A stretch of 64,000 nucleotides of DNA from Paraburkholderia phenazinium (lineage in GTDB: Bacteria > Pseudomonadota > Gammaproteobacteria > Burkholderiales > Burkholderiaceae), in contig NZ_FSRM01000001.1 in the NCBI RefSeq assembly GCF_900141745.1, forward strand, positions 3,100,001-3,164,000, given 5' to 3'. The stretch's first letter is position 1. Each line of letters opens with the position of its first letter. Below, in pieces: positions 1 through 9,309 of the stretch. The notes beneath the pieces are model-generated. The model searched no databases and was not told where the DNA came from. It was given only the letters and a program-made list of their open reading frames with translations. The translations under genes were made by a program, and so were the position numbers.

Positions 1-1187
1 CCGCCGATAGTCTGCTCGCGCATCTGCACATGGGCTTCGTCGACGAACACATCGAGCACACCCGTGTCGGAGAAATCGAGCATCGCGGTGAGCAGCGTCA
101 TCGAGGCAGCGGGATGTTCGCCGCGTGCCGCGGCGACCGCGAGCGCCGTGGCGAGCATCGTGCCGCCGACACAAAAGCCGAGCGTGTTGATCTGCTCGCG
201 TCCACTGATCTGACGAACGGTCTCGATTGCGGTGAGCACACCTTCGTCGGTGTAATCGTCCCACGTCTTATGCGCAATCGATGCATTCGCATTGCGCCAC
301 GAAATCAGGAACACCTGGTGCCCCGATTCAAGCCCGTGAGCGACCAGCGAATTCTCCGGTTGCAGATCGAGGATGTAGAACTTGTTGATGCAAGGCGGCA
401 CGATCAGCAACGGCCGCTCGCGCACGCTCGCCGTGCGCGGCTTGTACTGGATCAACTGGATCAGGTCGTTCTCGAACACGACCGATCCTTCAGTGTTCGC
501 GAGATTCCTGCCGACCACGAAACTCGATTCGTCGGTCTGCGAGATCTTGCCGCGTTTCAGATCGCTCAACAGATTGCTGACGCCTTGACGCAAGCTTTCA
601 CCTCGACTCTCGAGCAATGTCTTCTGCGCTTCCGGATTCAATGCGAAGAAGTTGCTCGGCGAGGTGGCTGCAGTCCATTGCTGAACCGCGAAGCGGATGC
701 GCTCGCGCACCTTCGGTTCGGTGTCGAGCGCTTCGACCAGTTCCTGCAGGTAACGTGCGTTAAGGAGATACCATGCGGCCGTGAATGCGTAGGCCGGCGC
801 GGCACTCCACGCATCTGAACTAAAACGGCGGTCTTTGAGTTCGGGGGCTTTCGACTTCGAGTCCGCCGATTGCTGAAGCAACTGCATCGCTTCACGCGAA
901 TAGTCGGCTTGCAGTTTCTGCAGACGCTCCGCAGGGATCGCCGCAGTAGGCAACTTCAGACCGGCAAACTGGCCCATGGCTGCGGCCGCGTTGCTGAAGT
1001 CGGGCATGGCCGGCATGGCAGGCATCTGCGGCATCTGAAAGGCCGCAGCCTGACCCGCGCCAGGCACACCGAGCGAGCGCCATGCATTCATCCACGCATC
1101 GAGTAACTGCTGCGCACCGGCTTGTTGCTGGGTACGCTCCGCTGTGGAGTCCGTGCTTGAGGAAGTCGAGGATTGTGATGCTGCCAT
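1..1187 (-). CDS. phaC: Class I poly(3-hydroxyalkanoate) synthase, 3' end beyond window
   Basis: Polymerises (R)-3-hydroxyacyl-CoA into PHA at the surface of intracellular granules. I translated the minus strand from the ATG at 1187; about 395 codons lie in the window and the rest runs off the left edge. The lipase-like box GFCVGGT is visible with the nucleophilic Cys at residue 339, which fits the family's catalytic Cys once this protein's longer N-terminus is allowed for. The first ~70 residues are Ser/Gln/Ala-rich and Met/Pro-rich, then the N-terminal PhaC domain (for example FALNPEAQ, PPCINKFYILD) follows. Class I synthases are about 600 residues, so roughly two thirds is present. phaA/phaB would be expected just outside the window (inference). 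The start has only a weak Shine-Dalgarno (AGCAGG). Confidence 0.95.
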   Translation of the reverse strand, partial: MAASQSSTSSSTDSTAERTQQQAGAQQLLDAWMNAWRSLGVPGAGQAAAFQMPQMPAMPAMPDFSNAAAAMGQFAGLKLPTAAIPAERLQKLQADYSREAMQLLQQSADSKSKAPELKDRRFSSDAWSAAPAYAFTAAWYLLNARYLQELVEALDTEPKVRERIRFAVQQWTAATSPSNFFALNPEAQKTLLESRGESLRQGVSNLLSDLKRGKISQTDESSFVVGRNLANTEGSVVFENDLIQLIQYKPRTASVRERPLLIVPPCINKFYILDLQPENSLVAHGLESGHQVFLISWRNANASIAHKTWDDYTDEGVLTAIETVRQISGREQINTLGFCVGGTMLATALAVAAARGEHPAASMTLLTAMLDFSDTGVLDVFVDEAHVQMREQTIG

Positions 1188-1294
1188 ACCTGCTTTTGAC
1201 CGGTGAGTCCTCGCGGACGGTTGAGAGGCAGGTTTCTAGCGCACGTGGGCGATTGCTCGCGACCTCGTCACGCCCTGTCCCGTGTGTGGGGGAC

Positions 1295-1324
1295 ATTCTT
1301 GCTCCCCATCGCAAGGCATGTCAA
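1295..1324 (-). promoter_or_regulatory. Candidate sigma-70 promoter of phaC
   Basis: On the minus strand a perfect TTGACA (1324-1319) is followed after 18 bases by AAGAAT (1300-1295), which matches TATAAT at 4 of 6 positions. The 5' leader of phaC would be about 100 nt. Visual match only. Confidence 0.35.
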
Positions 1325-1430
1325 TGCTTGTTCCCGATTTTGCCGCAGTGCGATATTTTTTTAATTATCGTTTTCCCCATGTATTTCATTGCACTAATGG
1401 AATGCCCTTGAACGAATCGACAGGAAATGT

Positions 1431-1457
1431 AAAAGGCCCGTATTACAGGGCCTTTTT
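1431..1457 (-). terminator. Hairpin terminator after rluD-pgeF
   Basis: AAAAGGCCC and GGGCCTTTT form a perfect 9-bp stem with an 8-nt loop and T-runs on both strands, so it can act in either direction. It lies 170 bases past the pgeF stop, separating that unit from phaC. Confidence 0.7.
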
Positions 1458-1626
1458 ATGCATTTAACGCTGGACGTGACAACGATTTTCAGCCGGCTCG
1501 ATTGCACGCGGGTTAACCGGCGCATGCACTTCCGGCGACGCAACAAATAATCATGTCCGCCCCCCGAACAAACCCTGATGAATCCCGCTCGCCGTGGCTG
1601 CCACGGGCATGAATGAGCCGGTATCG

Positions 1627-2493
1627 TCAGTCGGCAAGCCAGATCATCGCGGCCATACGGCCTGTTATGCGATCGCGCCGGTATGAATAAAAGCGCTCGC
1701 GTTCGGTCACCGTGCAGAGATCGCCGCCGCCAATCTGCGTCACGCCGAAACGTTGCAGGCGCAAACGTGCCAACGCGGGAAGATCGGCGAGATATTTACC
1801 GGGTGAATCGGGACGCGGCACAAATGCCTGAGCGGTGGCTTCGCGTTGCGAACCGTCGACATCATTCATGAAGGCGTCACGCACGTCTGCCCCGACCTCG
1901 AATGCGGCTGGCCCGATCGACGGGCCCAGGTATGCGTGTAGTGAGCCGGGTTGCGCACCCGCCAGCTCGGCCACGCGCAGGGCGGTCTTTTCGACCACGC
2001 CTGCAGCGAGGCCGCGCCATCCCGCGTGCGCGGCGCCCACCGCGCGGCCTTCGGCATCGCATAACAGGACGGGCATGCAATCGGCGATCATCACGACGCA
2101 GATCGTGCCGGGCCGGTTCGTCACGCTGGCGTCGGCGCGGACGAGCGGCGCGCCTGCGCGGGCCTGCTCGAGCACTTCGTGCGCGTCGACCACTTCGGCG
2201 CCATGAATCTGTTCGAGCCAAGCCGGCTCGGCGCCGTCGGTCAACACCCGCAGACGGGCACGGTTCTCGACGACGCATAACGGATCGTCGCCAGCCAACC
2301 GGCCGAGATTCAGGCCGCCCACCCGATCGACGCCGTCGCTCCAGCGGCCATACGGCGGCAAGCTGACGCCGCCGTTGCGCGTGGTCACCAGCGCGCGCAC
2401 GCGTGGCGGCGCCTGCCAGCCGGGTTGAAGCACGTCGGCCCGGGTCAGCTCCGGGAAAGTGGATGCAGGCGGTGTCGATTCAGGCTGGTTCAT
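1627..2493 (-). CDS. pgeF: Peptidoglycan editing factor PgeF (YfiH/DUF152, purine nucleoside/laccase-like)
   Basis: 288 residues, a full-length YfiH-family protein. Members are metal-binding Cu-oxidoreductase-like or purine nucleoside phosphorylase-like enzymes; in E. coli the homologue guards the fidelity of cell-wall precursor composition. Conserved blocks seen: [42 protein letters not shown] and, near the end, ERFYSYRRD. The ADC, HAGWRG and earlier His supply the usual Cys/His metal site. The start ATG overlaps the rluD stop (ATGA), so translation is probably coupled. The rluD-pgeF pairing is conserved in many proteobacteria and supports the call. Exact substrate in this organism is not shown by the sequence. 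Confidence 0.9.
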   Translation of the reverse strand: MNQPESTPPASTFPELTRADVLQPGWQAPPRVRALVTTRNGGVSLPPYGRWSDGVDRVGGLNLGRLAGDDPLCVVENRARLRVLTDGAEPAWLEQIHGAEVVDAHEVLEQARAGAPLVRADASVTNRPGTICVVMIADCMPVLLCDAEGRAVGAAHAGWRGLAAGVVEKTALRVAELAGAQPGSLHAYLGPSIGPAAFEVGADVRDAFMNDVDGSQREATAQAFVPRPDSPGKYLADLPALARLRLQRFGVTQIGGGDLCTVTERERFYSYRRDRITGRMAAMIWLAD

Positions 2494-3779
2494 GCGCGGT
2501 CGTCCTCATCGTTGCCATCGTCGCCACCGTGCTCATGGTCGTCAGCTTCGTCGTCTTCGTCAGCTTCGTCCTCGTCGTCGAGAAATGCTTCGTAACCTTC
2601 CGCTTCCTCGTCTTCGTAATATGACTCGTCGAACTCGCCCGCCTCGTCACGGCCAAGTCCAAGCGCTGCCGACAGCGCCGCCATGTCTTCCGGCACCTCG
2701 GCGCGCCACTGCATGTCACGTCCTGTCCGCGGATGAATCAGACCGAGGCGCCACGCATGCAGCGCCTGGCGCGCAAAGCCGTCCGGCAAAGGCGTGACCG
2801 AACGCTTGCCGCGCGCGCGTCCATAGACCGGGTCGCCGAGCAACGGATGACCAATGTGCGCGCAATGCACACGAATCTGGTGGGTCCGCCCGGTTTCGAG
2901 ATCGCAGTGGATCGCCGACACCGGCTGCCGCTGCCAGATAGCTGTGTCGACACGCCGGAAATGGGTGCGTGCGGGTTTGCCCGCAGCACTCGTGACCACC
3001 GCCATGCGGGTGCGCTCGCGCGGATCGCGGCCGATCGGCGCATCGATGGTGCCCTCATCAGGCATGTTGCCCCACACGAGCGCGAGATAACGGCGCTTGA
3101 CGGTGCGCGCCTGCAGTTGCCGTACGAGGTCGGTCTGCGCTTCGAGCGTGCGCGCCACCACCATCAAGCCCGAGGTTTCCTTGTCGAGACGGTGCACGAT
3201 GCCGGCGCGCGGCAAACCGGACGCCGCCTCGCCGTAGCGGTGCAGCAAGCCGTTCAGGATGGTGCCGCTCCAGTTGCCGGCAGCCGGGTGCACGACCATG
3301 CCGGCGGCCTTGTTGATGACGACGAGGGTGTCGTCCTCATAGACCACGTCGAGCGGTACGGGCTCGGGCGTGAACGCAAGCTGCTCAGGCAGCAGGTCGG
3401 GCACGAGCTCGATCTGCGCGCCGAGCGGCACCGGTTTGCGGATCTTCGCGGGCTCGCCATCCACCAACACGCGCTCCGCCTCGATCCAGCTTTGCAGACG
3501 GTTGCGCGAAAACTCCGGAAATACCTTGGCGAGCACCTTGTCGAGCCGCTCGCCGGCCAGTTCGTCGGGCACGGTCACCACGCGAGGCGTGTTGTCCACG
3601 GCTTTGCTGGCCACCTTCGGCACCTCGCTCCCGGCCTGATGGGGCACGAGCGCGTCGCCGTCAAGATCGTCATCTAACGAATCACTACCCAACGCGTCGG
3701 AGGGGTCAGCGCTTGGGCTATAATCTTTGTTGCTATTCCGGGCCCCTGCAGAGGGATCCGGATTATTTGATCGGGTCAT
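2490..3779 (-). CDS. rluD: 23S rRNA pseudouridine(1911/1915/1917) synthase
   Basis: Isomerises uridines in helix 69 of 23S rRNA. 429 residues, about 100 longer than E. coli RluD. An S4 RNA-binding domain spans about residues 67-125, and the RluA-family catalytic motif HRLDKET is at 196-202 with catalytic Asp199. The extra length is a disordered Ser/Asp-rich N-terminus (about 65 residues) and a very acidic C-terminal tail (about 383-429, mostly Asp/Glu). It is divergent from bamD, as in E. coli, and overlaps pgeF by 4 bp. The N-terminal ATG at 3779 is the only Met before the S4 domain. RluD rather than RluC is favoured by the bamD/pgeF neighbourhood. Confidence 0.94.
   Translation of the reverse strand: MTRSNNPDPSAGARNSNKDYSPSADPSDALGSDSLDDDLDGDALVPHQAGSEVPKVASKAVDNTPRVVTVPDELAGERLDKVLAKVFPEFSRNRLQSWIEAERVLVDGEPAKIRKPVPLGAQIELVPDLLPEQLAFTPEPVPLDVVYEDDTLVVINKAAGMVVHPAAGNWSGTILNGLLHRYGEAASGLPRAGIVHRLDKETSGLMVVARTLEAQTDLVRQLQARTVKRRYLALVWGNMPDEGTIDAPIGRDPRERTRMAVVTSAAGKPARTHFRRVDTAIWQRQPVSAIHCDLETGRTHQIRVHCAHIGHPLLGDPVYGRARGKRSVTPLPDGFARQALHAWRLGLIHPRTGRDMQWRAEVPEDMAALSAALGLGRDEAGEFDESYYEDEEAEGYEAFLDDEDEADEDDEADDHEHGGDDGNDEDDRA
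3696..3724 (+). promoter_or_regulatory. Candidate bamD promoter inside the rluD 5' end
   Basis: A perfect TATAAT sits at 3719-3724; the -35 side (around 3696-3701, GTCGGA) is weak. Transcription would begin near 3731, within the start of the opposing rluD gene, giving a leader of about 180 nt to the chosen bamD start. Confidence 0.4.
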
Positions 3780-3910
3780 TGAGTCTGGGTCACCTGGACG
3801 TAAAGCTAGACTGGAAAATGCGAGCCTTGAACACCATTACTGAATCGGCCCAAAAGACGGCGGCCTACAAGACGGCAGCCCAGACGACAGTCTGGACGAC
3901 TGTCCGACGC

Positions 3911-4714
3911 ATGGCCTCCCGGGTGGCACGGTATTTTGCGTGCGCCGCGGCCATTGCGATTGTGGCGGCCTGCCATGGCCTGCCGGAAAAGACCGATGAA
4001 ACGGCTACCTGGCCGAACGCCAAATTATATACGGAGGCACAGGACTCCCTGTCCAACAAGGACTGGGGCAAGTGTGCGAAATACTTCGAAATGCTTGAGG
4101 GTCGCGATCCGTTCGGTCACTTCGCCCAGCAGGCGCAGATCAACGTGGCCTACTGTAACTGGAAAGACAGCGAGAACGACGCAGCCAATCAGGCTATCGA
4201 CCGCTTCATCCAGTTGCACCCGGATCATCCGGATATCGCCTACGCGTATTACCTCAAGGGCATGATCAACTTCAACGACGACCTCGGTCTGTTCGGCCGT
4301 TTCTCCGGCCAGGACATGAGCGAGCGCGATCCGAAGTCGCTGCGCGAGTCGTATGACGCGTTCAAGGTGGTGGTGGACAAGTATCCGAACAGCAAGTACG
4401 CACCGGATGCTGCACAACGCATGCGCTACATCGTGAACGCGCTGGCGTCGCACGAAGTCCATGCAGCGGATTACTACTACCGTCGTGGTGCGTATGTCGC
4501 GGCAATCAACCGTGCGCAGCTTGCCATCAAGGATTACCGCAATGCGCCCGCGATCGAAGACGCACTGCACATCATGATGCTGTCGTATGAAAAGCTGAAC
4601 CAGCCGCAACTGGCCGACGACACGAAGCGCATTCTGGCGGGCACATTCCCGGACAGCCCGTACATCACCGGCCATGCGCGGCCTGGCACGGAAAAATCGT
4701 GGTGGCAGTTCTAA
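3911..4714 (+). CDS. bamD: Outer membrane assembly lipoprotein BamD (ComL)
   Basis: Essential lipoprotein of the BAM complex that inserts beta-barrel proteins into the outer membrane. With the start at 3911 the protein has 267 residues and an ideal lipoprotein signal peptide: basic MASRVAR, a hydrophobic Ala/Ile stretch, and lipobox VAAC with lipidated Cys21. TPR repeats follow (for example IDRFIQLHPDHPDIAYAYY and the VVVDKYPNSKYAPDA helix pair), normal for BamD, and the protein ends in SWWQF. An in-frame ATG at 3818 would add 31 residues ahead of the signal peptide, so the later start is preferred, though its ribosome site is poor. It is divergent from rluD and ends before a strong bidirectional terminator. 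Confidence 0.93.
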   Translation: MASRVARYFACAAAIAIVAACHGLPEKTDETATWPNAKLYTEAQDSLSNKDWGKCAKYFEMLEGRDPFGHFAQQAQINVAYCNWKDSENDAANQAIDRFIQLHPDHPDIAYAYYLKGMINFNDDLGLFGRFSGQDMSERDPKSLRESYDAFKVVVDKYPNSKYAPDAAQRMRYIVNALASHEVHAADYYYRRGAYVAAINRAQLAIKDYRNAPAIEDALHIMMLSYEKLNQPQLADDTKRILAGTFPDSPYITGHARPGTEKSWWQF

Positions 4715-4765
4715 GCCGCATGCCTTGCGAGCGGCGCCGGATCTGATCCAGATCCACGCGTGATG

Positions 4766-4800
4766 AAAAAACGCCATGACTTTAAGGTCATGGCGTTTTT
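4766..4800. terminator. Bidirectional terminator between bamD and rlmD
   Basis: The arms AAAAACGCCATGAC and GTCATGGCGTTTTT pair perfectly around the loop TTTAAG, with T-runs on both strands. It separates the convergent bamD and rlmD genes. Confidence 0.88.
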
Positions 4801-4893
4801 GTTTGTGCTTTTCGTTTGGTTCGTACAGCTGGATTATGCTGGCGTCCGGAGCGCGTTTGCGCCGGTGCAACGCAAGGCCAGCCGGTCATCAGG

Positions 4894-6324
4894 TCAGTCG
4901 CGCTCGAACAGCGCAATCGACTCCACATGCGAGGTATGCGGGAACATGTTGACCACGCCCGCTCCCTTGAGCCGGTAGCCTGCCTCGTGCACGAGCAGAC
5001 CCGCATCGCGAGCGAGCGTCGACGGATTGCAGGATACGTAGACGATGCGCTTCGGCAGCGGACCATGACCGCTCTGCGCAATTTCAGCCAGTGCTTTCGA
5101 TACCGCCAACGCGCCTTCACGCGGCGGATCGATCAGAAATTTATCGAAATGACCGAGCGCGCGCATATCGTCGGCGGTGACTTCGAACAGGTTGCGGCAG
5201 GCGAACGACGTGTGCCCTGCCACGCCGTTTTCCCCGGCATTCGCCAGTGCTCGTGTGGTGAGCACTTCACTGCCCTCGATCCCCACGACTTCCTTCGAAA
5301 TCCGCGCAAGTGGCAACGTGAAATTGCCGATACCGCAGAACAGATCGAGCACGCGATCGGTACGCGAGGGCGCCAGCAGACGTAGCGCACGCCCCACCAG
5401 CACGCGGTTGATCTGGTGATTGACCTGCGTGAAATCAGTCGGCTTGAACGGCATGCGGATGTCGTACTCCGGCAGCGTGTAGTCGAGCCGGGCGTCGAGC
5501 GGATAGAACGGCACCACTGAGTCCGGCCCCTGCGGTTGCAGCCAGAACTGCACGTTGTGGGCATCGGCAAACTCTCGCAGCAGTTGTTCGTCGGCCGCGT
5601 TGATCGGCTCCAGAATGCGCAGGACCAGCGCCGTCACGGTTGAACCAACTGCCAGTTCGATCTGCGGCATACGCTCTCGAATCGACAGGCCTTCGACCAG
5701 CCGGCGCAGCGGCACCAACATCGCCGAAACGTGCGGCGGCAGCACCTCGCAAGAGGTCATGTCGGCGATAAAGCTGCTCTTGCGTTCGTGAAACCCGACC
5801 AGCACACCGCCCTTCTTCGCCACGTGCCGCACGGTAAGACGCGCCCGATAGCGATATCCCCACGACGGACCGTGAATCGGCCGGTACACCGTTTCGGGCC
5901 GCAGCTTCGCCAGATGCGCGAGATTGTCTTCGAGCACGCGCTGCTTCACGGCGATCTGCGCGCGTACATCGAGGTGCTGCATGGAACAGCCTCCGCAGGT
6001 GCCAAAAAACTGACACTGCGGTTTGGTGCGAAGCACGCTCTCGCGCAGCACGTCGATCACTTCGGCCTGTTCGAAGCTCGGTTTCCTGCGATAGCTCAAA
6101 TAAGTGACGCGTTCGCCAGGCAACGCGCCCTCGACGAAAATCACCTTGCCCGGCGTACCGTCTTCGTTGACGGTCCGGCCTACGCCACGCGCCTCCATGT
6201 CGAGCGATTCGACTTCGAGAATCGGGGCGATAACAGGCACAACGGACACACCCGCCTCGGCGGACGCTTTCTTCTTGCCTCTGGACGAACGGTTCGAGGC
6301 ACGATGGGGGGCACTCTGAGACAC
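4894..6324 (-). CDS. rlmD: 23S rRNA (uracil(1939)-C5)-methyltransferase RlmD (RumA)
   Basis: SAM-dependent methylation of U1939 in 23S rRNA. 476 residues. A lysine-rich N-terminus leads into a TRAM domain (about 37-95). The 4Fe-4S ligands are Cys104, Cys110 and Cys113 ([10 protein letters not shown]) plus the later Cys in MTSCEVLPP. The SAM motif [14 protein letters not shown] follows, and [14 protein letters not shown] contains the catalytic Cys of the m5U methyltransferases. The iron-sulfur set distinguishes it from TrmA. It lies 136 bases downstream of the rpoS-exonuclease block in the same direction and probably has its own promoter. The extra N-terminal basic patch (RGKKKAS) is unremarkable in this lineage. 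Confidence 0.94.
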   Translation of the reverse strand: MSQSAPHRASNRSSRGKKKASAEAGVSVVPVIAPILEVESLDMEARGVGRTVNEDGTPGKVIFVEGALPGERVTYLSYRRKPSFEQAEVIDVLRESVLRTKPQCQFFGTCGGCSMQHLDVRAQIAVKQRVLEDNLAHLAKLRPETVYRPIHGPSWGYRYRARLTVRHVAKKGGVLVGFHERKSSFIADMTSCEVLPPHVSAMLVPLRRLVEGLSIRERMPQIELAVGSTVTALVLRILEPINAADEQLLREFADAHNVQFWLQPQGPDSVVPFYPLDARLDYTLPEYDIRMPFKPTDFTQVNHQINRVLVGRALRLLAPSRTDRVLDLFCGIGNFTLPLARISKEVVGIEGSEVLTTRALANAGENGVAGHTSFACRNLFEVTADDMRALGHFDKFLIDPPREGALAVSKALAEIAQSGHGPLPKRIVYVSCNPSTLARDAGLLVHEAGYRLKGAGVVNMFPHTSHVESIALFERD

Positions 6325-6360
6325 CTGCGGCTTCCTGACAGACTATTGGGGGAAGGCGAG

Positions 6361-6366
6361 ATTGTA
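6361..6366 (-). promoter_or_regulatory. Candidate -10 element upstream of rlmD
   Basis: TACAAT on the minus strand, 37 bases before the rlmD start, in the 136-base gap after the exonuclease gene. No good -35 is visible, so this is weak support for an rlmD-proximal promoter. Confidence 0.25.
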
Positions 6367-6460
6367 GACGAACCGCAACCGCCGACGACGATTCGACGTT
6401 GCGGACGATCAACGCAACGCCCGCTTCGGGCGCCACGCCGCCGCTGGCTCGCGCACGCTG

Positions 6461-7237
6461 CTATTGGTCGAACGCCGCCAGATACTCGGCCCAGTGCGAC
6501 GCCGGTTCCAGTGCGAGCGAGCTTTTCACCAGAGCGATTTCGTCCGCGTATTCCTCAGCGGAGAAACCGCCACGCATCAACTGGAAGCGGCAGTACAGCA
6601 GATAGGTGTTGACGACGTCCGTCTCGCAGTAATTGCGGATTTCTTCGATCCGTCCATCCTGAAACGCGTGCCAGACCTGGCTGCCGTCCATACCGAGCTT
6701 GCCGGGAAAACCGCACATTTTTGCGAGCGCGTCGAGCGGCGCGTTGGCGCGTGTCTGGTACATCGCCAGCACGTCCATCAGATCCGTATGGCGCGCATGA
6801 TAGCGGCTGATGTAGTTGTTCCACTTGAACTCGCGATCGTCCTCGCCAAGGTCCCAGAAACGGTTCGCAGGAATCCCGTTGACCAGCGCGCGATAGTTCA
6901 GCACCGGCAAATCGAAGCCGCCGCCGTTCCACGAAACGAGTTGCGGCGTGTACTTCTCGATCACGCGGTAGAACGACTGCACCAGCGCCGCTTCGCCGTC
7001 TTCCAGCGTACCGAGCGAGCGCACCCGAAAACCATTGTTGTCGCGAAACACACAGGAAATGGCCGCGATCCGTTGCAGATGGTGCGGCAGGAAATCGCTG
7101 CCGGTTTTTTCGCGGCGCGCGGCAAAGGCGTGCTCGGCGACTTCGGCGTCGGTCAGCGTGGCGGGCAAATCTTCGAGGCGGCGAATGCCGGCGACATCGG
7201 GAATCGTCTCGATGTCGAAAACAAGAATCGGTGTCAT
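6461..7237 (-). CDS. PolB-type predicted 3'-5' exonuclease (DEDDy)
   Basis: 258 residues. Exonuclease motif I is FDIET at residues 7-11 (Asp8/Glu10), motif II includes SWNGGGFDLPVL, and motif III is the Y-x3-D in YCETDVVNTY. This is the DEDDy set of the family resembling the exonuclease domain of DNA polymerase B. There is no polymerase domain, so it is a stand-alone nuclease, presumably for DNA repair or nucleic acid turnover; its substrate is unknown. The ATG at 7237 starts MTPILVFDIET. An upstream in-frame codon would add 14 non-conserved residues and run into the rpoS stop. It lies only 4 bases after rpoS, so the two are almost certainly co-transcribed. Confidence 0.88.
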   Translation of the reverse strand: MTPILVFDIETIPDVAGIRRLEDLPATLTDAEVAEHAFAARREKTGSDFLPHHLQRIAAISCVFRDNNGFRVRSLGTLEDGEAALVQSFYRVIEKYTPQLVSWNGGGFDLPVLNYRALVNGIPANRFWDLGEDDREFKWNNYISRYHARHTDLMDVLAMYQTRANAPLDALAKMCGFPGKLGMDGSQVWHAFQDGRIEEIRNYCETDVVNTYLLYCRFQLMRGGFSAEEYADEIALVKSSLALEPASHWAEYLAAFDQ

Positions 7238-7241
7238 CAGT

Positions 7242-8336
7242 TTATAAAACGGCGTCCTTACGCACACCGTTGGAGGCAAAGAAGCGCTTCAGGCGAACCA
7301 GGGCTTCCTGCTGGATCTGGCGCACACGCTCGCGCGTGAGGCCCATTTCGTCGGCCAGCTCTTCGAGCGTGGCCGGCTCGATATGATTGAGGCCGAAGCG
7401 GCGCTCGATTACGTGACGGTGCTTGTCGGACAAACGGGCAAGCCACGCGCGCGTCAGGGTTTCCAGTTCGCGGTGCTGTACCTCGGCGTCCGGCGACTGG
7501 CTCTGGTCGTCGGACAGCAGATCGAGCAGGCTGCTGGCCGGATCGAGATCGAGCGGTGCGTCGAGCGAAGCGGTGTGTTCGTTCAGCGCGAGGATATCGG
7601 TGACTTCGTCGGTGGTCTTGCCGGTCAGATACGCGATGTCGTCGATGCTGGCGTCGCGGCGGTCAGCTGCGTCGCCGGAGTTCATCGAGTTCTTCTCCAG
7701 ATGGCGCTTGGCGCGCAGCACCTGGTTGAGTTCGCGAATCACATGCACCGGCAGGCGCACGGTGCGCGCCTGATTCATGATGGCGCGCTCGATGCTCTGA
7801 CGGATCCACCAGGTGGCATAAGTAGAAAACCGGAAGCCACGCGTAGGATCGAACTTCTCGATGGCGTGCATCAGGCCGAGATTACCCTCCTCGATCAGAT
7901 CGAGCAGCGGCACTCCGCGGTTCAGATAACCTTTCGCGATACTGACGACGAGTCGCAGATTGCGCTCGATCATGACCTGGCGTGCCTCGAACTCGCCCGC
8001 CTTGGCCAGACGCGAGTAGCGTTGCTCTTCTTCCACCGTCAGCAGCGGCTTTACACTGATCCGGTTCAGGTAATGCTGAATCGTGTCAGCCGTGAGTTCG
8101 GCTTGCAGCAGCGCACGGAAATCGTCGGCGTCGGGCGCCGCGTCGCTGGCGCCCTCGCGGGTTTCGCCGGGCTCGTCCGCACCGGCCTGGCGCTCGTCCT
8201 GATCGCGCGCGTTATCGAGGTCGTCAACGCTATCGTCTTCGACCTCCGAAGCGACGCCGTCCTCCACCGTGACATGCGTGGCGCGGCTGATATTCTCAGA
8301 CTCGGCTTGCGGCGGGCGGCGCTTCGATTTCGGCAT
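7242..8336 (-). CDS. rpoS: RNA polymerase sigma factor RpoS (sigma-38)
   Basis: Stationary-phase and general stress sigma factor. 364 residues. An acidic N-terminal region of about 75 residues comes before region 1.2 (DTIQHYLNRI). Region 2 follows (RNLRLVVSIAKGYLNRG, then DLIEEGNLGLMHAIEKFD, RGFRFSTYATWWIRQSI), then regions 3 and 4, with the C-terminal helix-turn-helix EELADEMGLTRERVRQIQ. The position directly after nlpD is the classic rpoS location. The N-terminal acidic extension is longer than in enteric RpoS and typical of Burkholderia. An rpoS promoter within nlpD is known in E. coli and may exist here, but I cannot point to it. Confidence 0.96.
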   Translation of the reverse strand: MPKSKRRPPQAESENISRATHVTVEDGVASEVEDDSVDDLDNARDQDERQAGADEPGETREGASDAAPDADDFRALLQAELTADTIQHYLNRISVKPLLTVEEEQRYSRLAKAGEFEARQVMIERNLRLVVSIAKGYLNRGVPLLDLIEEGNLGLMHAIEKFDPTRGFRFSTYATWWIRQSIERAIMNQARTVRLPVHVIRELNQVLRAKRHLEKNSMNSGDAADRRDASIDDIAYLTGKTTDEVTDILALNEHTASLDAPLDLDPASSLLDLLSDDQSQSPDAEVQHRELETLTRAWLARLSDKHRHVIERRFGLNHIEPATLEELADEMGLTRERVRQIQQEALVRLKRFFASNGVRKDAVL

Positions 8337-8347
8337 GGTCGTATCGC

Positions 8348-9304
8348 TTATTGCGGCGGCAAATACTTCAGTGGGTCGACAGGTTTGCCCTGCCGGCGAA
8401 CTTCGAAATGCAACATCACACGGTCCGAATCGCTATTGCCCATTTCGGCGATCTTCTGCCCCTTGGTTACCGCGTCTCCCTCTTTTACCATCAAAGCGCG
8501 GTTATGTGCATACGCCGTCAGATAAGTTGCATCATGCTTGATGATAATGAGATTGCCGTAACCGCGCAGCCCATTTCCAGCATAAACGACGCGCCCATCC
8601 GCAGCCGCTTTCACCGGATCGCCGGCAGCCCCGCCGATATTGAGGCCCTTGTTGGTCGAATCGTCGAACGTGCCGAGGATCGGACCGCGCACCGGCCAGG
8701 CAAACGCGAGACTGCTCGCGGGCGCTGCGCTCGCGTCGCCGGTGTCGCTCGCGCCGTTCTGCGGCGGGACCGACGGCGCGTTCGGACCAGCGCCGTAGGT
8801 CGGCGGCGGCGGCGCGATACTAGCCGGACCGCCCTGGCCGGGAGCCGGGTTCGGTCCAGGCGCAGGCGAGCCGCCGAGCGGCGCGGTCTGCACGCCCCCG
8901 CCCACGATCGGCGCGGTGGCCACACCCGGCGTCAGCGCGGCGACGTTCGCGCCCGGAGGCGCGACCCGCAGCAACTGATCGACCTCGATCTGGTTCGGGT
9001 TGGTCAGGTTGTTCCACGTCGCGATATCGCGATAATTCTGACCGTTCTCTAGAGCGATCCGGTAAAGCGTATCGCCCGGCTTCACCCGGTAATAGCCCGG
9101 AGGCGGCGGCCCCAGCGGCACCGGCGCCGCAGGCTGCTGCGCGGACTGGGTACCGAGGTCGCCGGATTTATCGACAACCGGCGCGTTATCGAGCCGAGTC
9201 GCACAGGCCGTCAACAGGGAGAGCGCGACCACGCACACGCTACGCTGGGCTACGGTCAGGTGGACATTCAGGCTTTTTATTTGCATCGCGCGCAACATAC
9301 TCAT
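8348..9304 (-). CDS. nlpD: NlpD-like lipoprotein with LysM and degenerate LytM/M23 domain
   Basis: 318 residues. A signal peptide ends in lipobox LLTAC (Cys34 from this start; in-frame Met at residue 7 is an alternative). A LysM domain (YYRVKPGDTLYRIALENG...QLLRV) precedes a Pro/Gly/Ala linker, then a C-terminal M23 fold. The M23 metal-binding residues are mostly missing: the usual HxGxD is NKGLN, and the first His of the final HxH is Met (VMLHFEVR). This is the pattern of NlpD/EnvC amidase activators, which switch on cell-separating amidases rather than cutting peptidoglycan. Order pcm-nlpD-rpoS, with gaps of 5 and 11 bases, supports the name. Confidence 0.93.
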   Translation of the reverse strand: MSMLRAMQIKSLNVHLTVAQRSVCVVALSLLTACATRLDNAPVVDKSGDLGTQSAQQPAAPVPLGPPPPGYYRVKPGDTLYRIALENGQNYRDIATWNNLTNPNQIEVDQLLRVAPPGANVAALTPGVATAPIVGGGVQTAPLGGSPAPGPNPAPGQGGPASIAPPPPTYGAGPNAPSVPPQNGASDTGDASAAPASSLAFAWPVRGPILGTFDDSTNKGLNIGGAAGDPVKAAADGRVVYAGNGLRGYGNLIIIKHDATYLTAYAHNRALMVKEGDAVTKGQKIAEMGNSDSDRVMLHFEVRRQGKPVDPLKYLPPQ

Positions 9305-9309
9305 CGGTT

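Larger units (their letters stand above)
1188..1626. other. Intergenic region between pgeF and phaC
   Basis: 439 bases without a convincing gene. It holds a hairpin terminator for the upstream rluD-pgeF unit and a candidate phaC promoter, both listed separately. The short open frames here lack coding character. Confidence 0.7.

Noticed and set aside
3660..3911. Sigma-E promoter for bamD
   Set aside because: No GGAACTT/GTCAGA-type pair with the right spacing; only a sigma-70-like TATAAT is visible.
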